Virus record (IMG/VR): IMGVR_UViG_3300017960_000001
Coordinates: 1-64,000 of that record
DNA from: a virus
Direction: 5' to 3' (one strand)
DNA length: 64,000 nt
The position numbers were made by a program, and so were the translations under genes. The notes beneath the pieces were generated by a model. That model was not told the origin of the DNA and did not search any database. It saw only the letters and a program-made list of their open reading frames with translations. Shown here piece after piece: positions 1 to 6,595 of the stretch; position 1 is the stretch's first letter; the number at the start of each line of letters is the position of its first letter.

Positions 1-31
1 AGCGCCGAGCCTACCAGCGAGGGGTGCGACG

Positions 32-211
32 ATGAATAGCGAGGACGTGAGGCTGCTCGTCGTGTTGCTGGTGGTGTTCCTCGTCATCCCGATCGCGGGG
101 TTGGTGTGGGCCGAGTTCGGACGGCGCCGCAAGGATCCGGGGAGCCTGACCGCCGACGACATCGAGCGAGGGCGGCGGGACATGATCGAACGTAGCCGGG
201 GCGACGGTTGA
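32..211 (+). CDS. small single-pass membrane protein
   Basis: Encodes 59 residues. Residues 7-27 form one strongly hydrophobic segment (LLVVLLVVFLVIPIAGLVWA), followed by a charged Arg/Asp/Glu-rich tail, so an N-out or N-in single-span inner-membrane protein is likely. The ATG at 32 overlaps the end of whatever lies upstream: frame 1 is open from base 1 to a stop at 37-39, and another frame stops at 33-35. The upstream GAGGGG is a modest ribosome site. Small one-span proteins of this kind often sit in phage lysis or membrane-takeover units, but nothing here identifies it as a holin. Confidence 0.6.
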   Translation: MNSEDVRLLVVLLVVFLVIPIAGLVWAEFGRRRKDPGSLTADDIERGRRDMIERSRGDG

Positions 212-235
212 CACCGACACGGAACCGGATACCAT
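208..235 (+). promoter_or_regulatory. sigma70-type promoter, TTGACA-N16-TACCAT
   Basis: TTGACA at 208-213 and TACCAT at 230-235 are separated by 16 bases. The start of transcription is expected near 242. A GTG at 243 opens a 31-codon frame (GTG ACA CAG ACA...) ending at 336-338, so a leaderless short ORF is possible, resembling the ATGATGAC leaders of the repeated cassettes further on. The promoter overlaps the stop codon of the preceding gene and would drive the RHH/HTH pair. Confidence 0.5.
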
Positions 236-268
236 GGATCGAGTGACACAGACAACGATTCCAGTTAT

Positions 269-329
269 GGCGGCGCCCGTCTCCCCCGGGACTTCCCCCT
301 TCGTCCCAGGCGGGCGCCGCCTCTATTTT
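269..329 (+). terminator. long-loop GC hairpin followed by T-rich tail (terminator or attenuator)
   Basis: GGCGGCGCCCG (269-279) and CGGGCGCCGCC (311-321) form a perfect 11-bp stem with a 31-base loop, followed by TCTATTTT (322-329). It lies between the promoter at 208-235 and the gene starting at 341, inside a possible 31-codon upstream ORF. It could therefore be an attenuator rather than an end-of-operon terminator. Confidence 0.5.
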
Positions 330-340
330 CGAGGTTGAAC

Positions 341-610
341 GTGAGCGAGTCCCGAGCCGAGGTGATCCGACGGGTGCACGCGATCCAATCGCAGCCGGAC
401 ACGTCACTACACGACGGGCCCCGGGATCGCTACGTGCAGATCCGCTGCACCGAGGACGAGAAGCTCAGGCTCAGGCAACTAGCGAACGGCCACCGCATGA
501 CGGTATCAGACTACCTCCGGGCCCTCGCGTTTGACGATCTATTTCGTAGAGAGCACGCCCGGTTCGAGGGACCGCTGACCCAACGGCTGAGGCGGGAGGG
601 TAAGGTGTGA
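341..610 (+). CDS. ribbon-helix-helix (MobC/CopG-like) DNA-binding protein
   Basis: Encodes 89 residues from a GTG with GAGG six bases upstream. A TTG two codons earlier is the alternative start. Residues about 30-65 run RYVQIRCTEDEKLRLRQLA then a GHRMTVSDYLRAL helix, the strand-helix-helix pattern of CopG/MobC-type proteins, in which the strand dimerises and reads DNA. The stop codon overlaps the GTG start of the next gene (GTGA), implying translational coupling. A regulator or accessory DNA binder is likely. Whether it is a transcription factor or a packaging accessory cannot be told from sequence. Confidence 0.6.
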   Translation: MSESRAEVIRRVHAIQSQPDTSLHDGPRDRYVQIRCTEDEKLRLRQLANGHRMTVSDYLRALAFDDLFRREHARFEGPLTQRLRREGKV

Positions 611-1293
611 CTAAAGGTAAGAGTAAGTCTCACACGGGCAAGAAAAAGAAGCCCGCCAAGAAGGGCGCCAAGCGTGCCCAAGGCGGGGCCAAGAAAAAAC
701 GTAGTTCGGGGGGCGTGAGGATCAAGCCGGACACCTACAACGCTCTGCAACGGGCGTACTACGAGGATCAGGACATCACCGCGGCGGCGAAGGCGGCCGG
801 GGTCACGCGGCGGACGGCGACGAAGTATATCAAGGGGAAGGGCGACCCGGCCCGCGGCATGATGCCGATCCACGATCGCTGGCTCCGGGTGCAGGCCGAG
901 GCTCAGGACCGGGCCGACCTGACCCACGCCCGGATGGTGACGAAGGCGAAGCGCATGCTCGACGGCGCGCTGGACTCTGTCACGGCCGAGCTATACCTAT
1001 ACGGGCAGGACGTGAAACGCCGGGTGAAGGCGTATCAGGAAAACCCGCAAGAGGTGGCGCCGCTACCGGCCGCGAGCTTGAAGAACTTGATCGCGGCGTT
1101 GGACCGAGCGGCGCGGTTGTTCGACCGCCTCGAGGGGGGGCCGGATCTCCGGGTCGGGTTCCAACTGGACGACCTCATGGGGCTGACCGAGGAGGAGGCT
1201 CTCGACGCGGTGACCACCGGGGTCCTACCGGCCCAGCTCGGAGCGTTCAAGGTCGGGGGCGGGGCGCCCGCGGGGGGCGACGAACCGAACTAA
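607..1293 (+). CDS. HTH protein, candidate small terminase subunit
   Basis: Encodes 228 residues from a GTG coupled to the preceding stop. The first 36 residues are a lysine-rich tail (GKKKKPAKKGAKRA). Residues about 38-76 form a helix-turn-helix (DITAAAKAAGVTRRTATKYI), and the rest is predicted helical with a Gly/Ala-rich C-terminus. An HTH followed by a helical oligomerisation region fits phage small terminases, and the neighbouring RHH gene and gene-free GC-rich gap would suit a packaging site. However, the large terminase is 12 kb away, so the assignment stays tentative. A generic phage DNA-binding protein is the alternative. Confidence 0.4.
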   Translation: MTKGKSKSHTGKKKKPAKKGAKRAQGGAKKKRSSGGVRIKPDTYNALQRAYYEDQDITAAAKAAGVTRRTATKYIKGKGDPARGMMPIHDRWLRVQAEAQDRADLTHARMVTKAKRMLDGALDSVTAELYLYGQDVKRRVKAYQENPQEVAPLPAASLKNLIAALDRAARLFDRLEGGPDLRVGFQLDDLMGLTEEEALDAVTTGVLPAQLGAFKVGGGAPAGGDEPN

Positions 1294-1760
1294 GCCCCTG
1301 CCGAGCCAGCCTGAGCAGCCCCAACAGCTACCACCGAAGGCACTCCCGAATAGTTACGCGCACTTGCGAGGACGGGCGAGCCAGCTTCAGCCAGCGGCGA
1401 GTGAGTGAAGCAGCCAGCTGCCGAGGGGTTCGGCGGTTTCTGCCGGCGTGGGCTGCCGGTGGTGCAGCCCGGGGCTCGGTGGCTGCGTCGGCGGTGTGCG
1501 GCGCCGACACGGACACGGGGCCGCCACGCGGATCAGAGGCCGCGGGGGCGGTGGCCCGGGACGTCGGACCCCCGGGGCTGCGAGCGGGGCTCAGCGAGGG
1601 GCTGAGGGGCGGGGGAGAGAGGGCGCGGCCGGCAGGCAGTTTAAGTGTATACAAGTATAAGGGGCCTAGGCGGGGTCGGCGGCGGGGCTCGCGTGTTAGC
1701 AGCCATGGCTGGCAAGGGGCTGCCCGGAACCGCGAGGCCAACGGCGGCGCGGGTTAGAGA
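1294..1760 (+). other. gene-free GC-rich region with an AT-rich palindromic island
   Basis: No convincing gene here: the open frames crossing it in several phases lack ribosome sites and family resemblance. The sequence has many short GCCAGC and GGGGCT(C/G) repeats. At 1639-1671 it contains an AT-rich island with two adjacent 8-bp palindromes, TGTATACA (1646-1653) and GCCTAGGC (1664-1671). Possible roles are a packaging or replication site, a structured RNA, or an operator; none is proven. Confidence 0.5.
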
Positions 1761-1823
1761 GAAAACGACAAGCACCTGTCTTATTTTGTTGACACGACCA
1801 GGCCAGCGGGTTACATTATCCTC
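1761..1823 (+). promoter_or_regulatory. terminator-promoter cassette, copy 1
   Basis: A-tract, then stem GACA (1767-1770)/TGTC (1777-1780) around a 6-base loop, then TTATTTT. TTGACA lies at 1789-1794, a 17-base spacer follows, and TACATT is at 1812-1817. Six bases later comes ATGATG at 1824, at the expected +1. This copy has a good -10 and no TGn extension. Copies at 3136, 4403, 7424, 9104, 60236, 60866 and 62748 share the arrangement. Confidence 0.8.
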
Positions 1824-1859
1824 ATGATGACGCACACAACAAACACCGCGGAGGACAAA

Positions 1860-2330
1860 ATGACCGACACGAAAACCCTGCACACCGTAAAGGTTACCTT
1901 CTCCAAATTCAACACCGCCCGCCGGGTGACGTTGGTCGGCCGTGACTTCGGGACGCGGGACGGGCTGTATGGTCCCTATCGGACGATCTACATGGACGGC
2001 CCCCGCGGCGCCGAGTACGGGATGCACATCTATTCGAATAACAGCTGGCGCGTCTACTCCGTCAAGTCGATGTCGATGAACGACATTGCCGGCGGCCGCG
2101 ACGCCGACACCGAGGTCGAGGTCACCGCCCGCCCCGCCACCGCGGACGAGGTCGCCGATTGCGCCCGGCTCGGATACGAGCTGAACCCCGACACGGACAC
2201 CGACACGGACGCTGACGCGGACACCACCGCCGACGCGGCGACCGACACCGACACCGACACGGACACCGGCGCCGACACCGACGCGGCGATCGTGCTGACT
2301 TGCTGGGCCGACACCGGAATGGAGGCATAG
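1860..2330 (+). CDS. hypothetical early protein with Asp-Thr repeat tail
   Basis: Encodes 156 residues from the ATG preceded by GGAGG (GGAGGACAAAATG). An in-frame ATG at 1824, at the promoter's expected +1, would add the 12-residue leader MMTHTTNTAEDK. The N-terminal about 100 residues are a compact, possibly beta-rich domain (VKVTFSKFNTARRVTLVGRDFG). The C-terminal part is a low-complexity run of Asp-Thr/Ala dipeptides coded by GACACC/GACACG repeats (about 2187-2287), ending in a short hydrophobic LTCWADTGMEA tail. No family recognised. First gene of the copy-1 cassette. Confidence 0.65.
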   Translation: MTDTKTLHTVKVTFSKFNTARRVTLVGRDFGTRDGLYGPYRTIYMDGPRGAEYGMHIYSNNSWRVYSVKSMSMNDIAGGRDADTEVEVTARPATADEVADCARLGYELNPDTDTDTDADADTTADAATDTDTDTDTGADTDAAIVLTCWADTGMEA

Positions 2331-2334
2331 AACC

Positions 2335-2577
2335 ATGACGACGATCAACGACAAGGAAATCTACGAGCTTCGATTGGCCGAGGTTGTGGGCGACCGGGAC
2401 ACGGTCGGCAACGAGTACGAGCGGGGACAGTTCAACCCGTTTTTGTACGCCTTCGCACGCGGGGTCCCGATGGTCGAGGGGCACGCGATCCGCGACCAGC
2501 TGGAAATGCACGGGCGGTACATGGACCTCGACTTGTTCCCGGGCGTGATCCTGCTCGCCCGGGGCGGGAGGGCGTAA
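2335..2577 (+). CDS. hypothetical small protein
   Basis: Encodes 80 residues. GGAGG about ten bases upstream of the ATG overlaps the end of the previous gene, and the next gene starts two bases after its stop, so it sits inside a tight operon. Mixed charged N-terminus and a hydrophobic C-terminal strand (DLFPGVILLARGG). No family recognised, no cysteines and no membrane segment. Confidence 0.6.
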   Translation: MTTINDKEIYELRLAEVVGDRDTVGNEYERGQFNPFLYAFARGVPMVEGHAIRDQLEMHGRYMDLDLFPGVILLARGGRA

Positions 2578-2579
2578 CG

Positions 2580-3113
2580 ATGCCACGGAAAACCAAGGCC
2601 GAACGGTTCGGCGATCTAGCCGGATGGAAGGACGCGCGCCGGAACAAGCTGACCGGCGGTTGGACGTCCGTATACGAGTCCGCAAAGCAAGGGTTCGACG
2701 GCGAGGACAAGTACACCGTCATCTGCGAGGCGCACGGCGCGATCGTGTCGGTGCCGAGGTACAAGGACGCGCTATACATCGCCGGCGACGCGACCGAGTT
2801 CTGCGACGATTGCCGAGCGTTGGAGCGGATCGGTGCCGGCAACATGCGCCAGCTCGAGCGGACCGACGACCACGCTGAGAACGCCTACCGATCCCGGGCC
2901 GAGTACCCTTGCGCGGTGTGCGGACGGAAGGTTAAGCACCCGGCCGGGATGCTCCACTTGATCGCCGGCGGCGACACGGTTCTGCACCCCGACGCCGAGG
3001 ATCTATACGAGCCCGACGGCGGCGACCTCGGCCTGTACCCGGTCGGGAAAGACTGCGCGCGGGCGTGGGCCGGGTGGCTCCACCCGGCGACCGACGCCGA
3101 CGGCGAGGGCTGA
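2580..3113 (+). CDS. hypothetical protein with two Cys-rich (zinc-type) modules
   Basis: Encodes 177 residues. The first half holds a C-x2-H plus C-x2-C set (VICEAHG, then FCDDC). The second half has CAVCGRKV followed about 45 residues later by VGKDCARAW, the spacing seen in phage proteins with a split CxxC...C module. Structural zinc is the likely ligand. Last gene of the copy-1 unit; the copy-2 terminator/promoter follows directly. Function unknown. Confidence 0.65.
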   Translation: MPRKTKAERFGDLAGWKDARRNKLTGGWTSVYESAKQGFDGEDKYTVICEAHGAIVSVPRYKDALYIAGDATEFCDDCRALERIGAGNMRQLERTDDHAENAYRSRAEYPCAVCGRKVKHPAGMLHLIAGGDTVLHPDAEDLYEPDGGDLGLYPVGKDCARAWAGWLHPATDADGEG

Positions 3114-3135
3114 AGCCCAACCTTCAAGCGGGCCA

Positions 3136-3202
3136 GAAAAAAAACGACAGCGGTGTGTCTTTTTTTGTTGACGCGACGGACGCAGCATGCCAGTATTTAC
3201 TC
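3136..3202 (+). promoter_or_regulatory. terminator-promoter cassette, copy 2
   Basis: Eight A, stem GACA (3146-3149)/TGTC (3156-3159), then a seven-T tract: the most terminator-like copy. TTGACG 3168-3173, 17-base spacer ending ATGC (extended -10 TGn), CAGTAT 3191-3196, ATGATG at 3203. Confidence 0.8.
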
Positions 3203-3244
3203 ATGATGACGCACACCAAAAACACCAACGCCGGGGAGGACAAC

Positions 3245-3619
3245 ATGGATAACGCGCACACCTCGAACCTCATCGACATCACCGACATGACCGCGGCCGA
3301 GCTGGACGCGCTCCTCGACACCGCCGCCGGCGACGACACCGACGACGACGACACCGACACCGACGCCGACCGCCCCGCCGGATTGACCGACCGGGTGTGG
3401 GCGGCGATCGTCGCGTCCAAGGCCGACCCGACTCTCTGCATCGAGGTCGACCACTGGTCGCGCATCGAACGAACCCAGCTGGCTAGCTACTACGGTTGGA
3501 AGCTGACCGACCCCGTAACGACCGATTGGATTTGGGGGAGCGACCGGGACACCGACACCGGCCCCGACTACGAGAAGATGATCCTCGCCCGGCAAGACCG
3601 CGAGGATTGGGGCTACTAA
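3245..3619 (+). CDS. hypothetical acidic early protein with D/T-rich run
   Basis: Encodes 124 residues from the ATG after GGGGAGGACAAC. The in-frame ATG at 3203 at the promoter +1 would prepend 14 residues (MMTHTKNTNAGEDN). An N-terminal segment rich in Asp, Thr and Ala (nt 3331-3371 repeat GACACC/GACGAC) precedes a folded-looking C-terminal half with several Trp (DRVWAAIVASKADPTL, YYGWKLTDP, DWIWGSD). No family recognised. It leads the copy-2 unit. Confidence 0.65.
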   Translation: MDNAHTSNLIDITDMTAAELDALLDTAAGDDTDDDDTDTDADRPAGLTDRVWAAIVASKADPTLCIEVDHWSRIERTQLASYYGWKLTDPVTTDWIWGSDRDTDTGPDYEKMILARQDREDWGY

Positions 3620-3632
3620 AATGGAGGGCACC

Positions 3633-3956
3633 ATGACCAACGACACCAACGCATTCGAGGCCGCGATGACGATCTGGCTCGGCATCGCTCAGGAAATCAT
3701 GGAGACGGCGCACAACCGCGCGGGGTTCAGGTTCCCGTGTCCGTCCCTCTCCACGATGTACGGGAGGCGGTACGTGCGGATCGTCCGCGAGGATTCCTCG
3801 GGGAGCAGGTCCGCTCACGCCTTTGTCGACCGCACCAACGGCGACGTGATGAAGGCCGCCAGCTGGAAGGGTCCGGCTAAGAACTTCGCCCGGGGCAATA
3901 TCTACGACGCCGCCCGCCCGGGTGTCACCGAGTACGGGGCGCACACATGCTACTAA
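3633..3956 (+). CDS. conserved phage protein with AFVDRTNGDVMKAA motif
   Basis: Encodes 107 residues. The ATG at 3633 is chosen because GGAGGGCACC immediately precedes it; the in-frame ATG at 3621 lies within that ribosome site. The C-terminal half (AFVDRTNGDVMKAASWKGPA then KNFARGNIYD) matches a small protein pattern I associate with many actinobacteriophages, a fold ending in K(A/G)PAK-x-ARGNI. No enzymatic motif is visible and its function is not known. Confidence 0.65.
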   Translation: MTNDTNAFEAAMTIWLGIAQEIMETAHNRAGFRFPCPSLSTMYGRRYVRIVREDSSGSRSAHAFVDRTNGDVMKAASWKGPAKNFARGNIYDAARPGVTEYGAHTCY

Positions 3957-3970
3957 TGGAGGGGGACAGG

Positions 3971-4381
3971 ATGCGCGTTCGAATCAGGTACAAGGTCACC
4001 GACCACGGCGAGCTTCTCGCCAACGGGTGCGAGACGGGTGTCCGGGGGTGGGCCCGCCGGGACCTCCGCGGGACGTCCGGCAACGCCAGGGTTGACGCCG
4101 CGTCGGCGGTGTTCCGCCGCGACCTGCTCCGCAAGGACGCCAGCTGCTACCCGGCGATCAAGCTCCCGCGGGGTGTCAACCCCGGCGACACGTGGGAGCA
4201 CGTGGCCGACCTCGAGGTGTTCGGGTGCGGGACGTGCCCGGGGTTGGACGGGCGCCCGGTCTACTACGAGGACCCCATCGAGGACTTCGCCGACGACGAC
4301 CCGCCCGAGACTCTGATCTGCTATCCCACGTGGGAAACGTTCCCGGTCACTCTCTCCTCGGACGACCTGCTCGATCGCTGA
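3971..4381 (+). CDS. hypothetical protein
   Basis: Encodes 136 residues from the ATG preceded by GGAGGGGGACAGG; two earlier in-frame ATGs (3947, 3956) overlap the preceding gene and lack a ribosome site. The N-terminus (MRVRIRYKVTDHGELLANG) looks like a beta strand pair, and the middle has C-x2-C (GCGTC). The C-terminus is acidic. No family recognised. Last gene of the copy-2 unit. Confidence 0.6.
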   Translation: MRVRIRYKVTDHGELLANGCETGVRGWARRDLRGTSGNARVDAASAVFRRDLLRKDASCYPAIKLPRGVNPGDTWEHVADLEVFGCGTCPGLDGRPVYYEDPIEDFADDDPPETLICYPTWETFPVTLSSDDLLDR

Positions 4382-4402
4382 ACCCCGCGCCGAGTATGGC
4401 GC

Positions 4403-4469
4403 AAAAAAATCAGCATACCCGGTGCTTATTTTTGTTGACGCGGCGGGCGAGGCGTGTCAGTATTATCTC
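4403..4469 (+). promoter_or_regulatory. terminator-promoter cassette, copy 3
   Basis: Seven A, stem AGCA (4412-4415)/TGCT (4423-4426), TTATTTTT. TTGACG 4435-4440, 17-base spacer ending GTGT (TGn), CAGTAT 4458-4463, ATGATG at 4470. The stem bases differ from copies 1-2 on both arms together. Confidence 0.8.
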
Positions 4470-4508
4470 ATGATGACGGGCACCAACAACAACGACACGG
4501 GGCACACA

Positions 4509-4763
4509 ATGACCAAAACTCAACGCAACTCTCTGGCAAGCCTCCGCGCGGTTGGTTCCGCGGACATCGTCGGGCAGGGCGGGATCTACGTTTACGACCC
4601 GGACCCCCGCGGCGACGGACCGTGCACGCCGGCCGCTACCATCGGGCACAACGTCGCCCGCGCTCTCGTCGACGCCGGGGTGGCCCACGTCGAAAAGAAC
4701 GGCCGCACCATCGAGCTTTGGAAAGTGTGCGGGGGCGGCGCGAAGCTGGTTCCGAATAACTAG
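4509..4763 (+). CDS. hypothetical small early protein
   Basis: Encodes 84 residues from the second in-frame ATG. Here the usual GGAGG is degraded to GGGG, so the ATG at 4470 (leader MMTGTNNNDTGHT, 13 residues) may be the main start. The body (TQRNSLASLRAVGSADIVGQ, then YVYDPDP...NVARALVDAGVAHVEKNG) resembles a small winged or ParE-like mixed fold, but no family is recognised. Confidence 0.6.
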   Translation: MTKTQRNSLASLRAVGSADIVGQGGIYVYDPDPRGDGPCTPAATIGHNVARALVDAGVAHVEKNGRTIELWKVCGGGAKLVPNN

Positions 4764-4776
4764 GAGGGCGTAACCA

Positions 4777-5358
4777 ATGCCGACCACACCGAAAAAATAC
4801 CGCATCGCCACCGACCGCGCGACGGGGATCCGATACTACGTCCATTCGCTAGAGTTCCCGCGCGACGGTTCGCCGGTTCGCGCGCATCTATTCGGCCGGA
4901 CGACCCGCGCCAACGAGAACGTCAAGACCGGCGGCGCCCGCTGCTGGCACACCGGGATCTTCACGGTCGACCGGGACACCGTCGACGTGTCCGACCCGAC
5001 CCCCCGCACGTTCGAGCTTGCGTTGGAAATCTACGCCGAACAGAACGCCGACCACCACCGCCGGCGAGGGTTCGTTTTCTACCGCAAATCCAAGGACGGC
5101 GCGCGTAATATCCGGTTCGGGATCCGCCCCATGACCGAGGACGAATTGATCGACGCGGCCGCCGGCGCCGAGGATGCCGGCGACGTCGAGCTTGCCATGG
5201 ACCTGCTCGACATCGCCGACCGCCGGGCCAACGACGACGACGACGACACCACGGCCGAGGATGACGGCACGTGGACCGCCGACGGCATCACCGCCGACGA
5301 CCGGCTGAACCGGTTGTTCGACGCGGTGGCCGGTGGCAATTACGGGAAGCTTTTCTAG
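4777..5358 (+). CDS. hypothetical protein with acidic C-terminus
   Basis: Encodes 193 residues with a good AGGAGGGCGTAACCA ribosome site. The N-terminal 120 residues look folded (YRIATDRATGIRYYVHSLEF; GFVFYRKSKDGARNIRFGIR). They are followed by a helix and an Asp-rich linker (DDDDDTTAEDD), then a short hydrophobic C-terminal helix (LNRLFDAVAGGNYGKLF). No family recognised. Confidence 0.6.
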   Translation: MPTTPKKYRIATDRATGIRYYVHSLEFPRDGSPVRAHLFGRTTRANENVKTGGARCWHTGIFTVDRDTVDVSDPTPRTFELALEIYAEQNADHHRRRGFVFYRKSKDGARNIRFGIRPMTEDELIDAAAGAEDAGDVELAMDLLDIADRRANDDDDDTTAEDDGTWTADGITADDRLNRLFDAVAGGNYGKLF

Positions 5359-5399
5359 GACGACGGACACCGCCGACGGACGGCGGGACGGAGGGCAGC

Positions 5400-5564
5400 A
5401 TGCACGACCACGCGACGACGACGATCGAAACCTTCACCCGCGACAATCAGCTGGTGATCCGCTACGACATGACCAACCCGACCGCCACCGAGCAAGCGCA
5501 CGCGATCCTGCTCGCGGCGACGACCTCCGGCGAGTTCGGCGGGGTCGTGCTCGAGGGGGTGTAG
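5400..5564 (+). CDS. hypothetical 54-residue protein
   Basis: Starts at the ATG after GGAGGGCAGC; upstream in-frame starts overlap the previous gene in another phase. The sequence (TTIETFTRDNQLVIRYDMTN then a helix ATEQAHAILLAATTS) suggests a small beta-alpha unit. Its stop is two bases before the GTG of the next gene. No family recognised. Confidence 0.5.
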   Translation: MHDHATTTIETFTRDNQLVIRYDMTNPTATEQAHAILLAATTSGEFGGVVLEGV

Positions 5565-5566
5565 CG

Positions 5567-5785
5567 GTGGGCCGATCACCACGGGCCCGGGCCGAGCACC
5601 TCGGCGGTACGAGGATCCGGTACTACTTCCCCTGCGGTCACTACCAAACGATCGACCACGGCAAGGGGCCGGTGGCGAAGCGCATCGGAGAGGCCGGGTG
5701 TCGATTCATCGTCAAGACCTGGGAGCGCGGCGGGGTGACCGCCGACTGCCCGACGTGCGAACGGAAAAGGAAGGGGGCCGCGTGA
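5567..5785 (+). CDS. small putative zinc-binding protein
   Basis: Encodes 72 residues from GTG, two bases after the preceding stop, with GAGGGGG upstream. CGH (residues 25-27) and a C-terminal CPTC pair give a likely CH..CC metal site. It is rich in Arg and Lys. Its TGA overlaps the GTG of the DUF3560 gene (GTGA), so the two are coupled. Confidence 0.55.
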   Translation: MGRSPRARAEHLGGTRIRYYFPCGHYQTIDHGKGPVAKRIGEAGCRFIVKTWERGGVTADCPTCERKRKGAA

Positions 5786-6561
5786 ACGACTACGAACAAC
5801 GACGGCAGGACCGGATCGATCGGTTGCGGGATCGGGTGAAGCGCAAGCGGGCCGAGTCCGCGGCGCAGCTCGACCGGGCGGGCAAGCTCGGCGACGCGAT
5901 CCCGATGGGGCAACCGATCCTCGTCGGCCACCACTCTCAACGCCGGCACGAACGGGACCTCGACCGGATCCAGAACGCGACCCGCCGCGGGGTGGACGCC
6001 GCCCGCGAGGCTGACGACCTCGAACGCCGGGCTCAGGCTGCCGAGAATAGCACCGCGATCAGTAGCGACGACCCCAACGCCCTCGTCGAGTTGCGGGCGA
6101 AGGTGGCGCGCTTGGAGGCTCGACGCGAGGACATGAAACGGACCAACCGGGAGTGGAGGCGGGGCGGGTGGGATGCCGTGTCCGGGTTGGACGACGACCA
6201 GAAAACCAAGATCAAGGAAACCCTCGCCCGGGTCGGCCGCGGCGACGGGCCGCCGTTCGCACCCTACCAGCTGACGAACCTCGGCGGGCGCATCCGACAG
6301 GCGAAAGCTCGTATCGTCCAGATGGAGACGCAACGGGCGATCCCGAGTAGCGAGTCCGAGGTCGGCGACGTGCGGATCGTGGACAACGCCGACGCGAACC
6401 GGGTGCAGCTGTTCCTGCCGGGGCGCCCGGGCCCGGACCTGAAAACGAGACTGAAGCGGAGCGGGTGGCGGTGGTCGCCGTCGCGGGGTTGCTGGCAACG
6501 CCACCGATCCACGGCCGCGCTGAACCAAGCACAAGCCCTCGCTGGCGCCTATTCCGATTGA
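5782..6561 (+). CDS. DUF3560-domain protein
   Basis: Encodes 259 residues from a GTG coupled to the preceding stop. Residues 1-125 carry the DUF3560 signature: an Arg-rich coiled coil, IPMGQPILVGHHSQRRH (40-56), then AISSDDPNALVELRAKVARL (93-112) and MKRTN. Next comes FAPYQLTNLGGRIRQAK (159-175). The C-terminus (RVQLFLPGRPG...LKRSGWRWSPSRGCWQR, 207-240) matches the module that commonly ends such proteins. DUF3560 is known from actinobacterial plasmid and phage proteins, often with methylase or antirestriction neighbours; its biochemical role is unproven. The family call is firm, the function is not. Confidence 0.85.
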   Translation: MNDYEQRRQDRIDRLRDRVKRKRAESAAQLDRAGKLGDAIPMGQPILVGHHSQRRHERDLDRIQNATRRGVDAAREADDLERRAQAAENSTAISSDDPNALVELRAKVARLEARREDMKRTNREWRRGGWDAVSGLDDDQKTKIKETLARVGRGDGPPFAPYQLTNLGGRIRQAKARIVQMETQRAIPSSESEVGDVRIVDNADANRVQLFLPGRPGPDLKTRLKRSGWRWSPSRGCWQRHRSTAALNQAQALAGAYSD

Positions 6562-6595
6562 TGGGGATGGACACACCAACCGATAGGAGGACCGG

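Noticed and set aside
1401-1757. Open frames in several phases of the GC-rich gap
   Set aside because: They overlap each other, have no ribosome site and show repeat-type composition; they are by-products of GC-rich sequence.
1641-2354. Long minus-strand frames (here and across 3197-3685, 6212-6954, 9099-10043, 23530-25335 and elsewhere)
   Set aside because: All lie opposite well-supported plus-strand genes, have Arg/Val/Gly-rich compositions typical of shadow frames, and have no promoter or ribosome sites.
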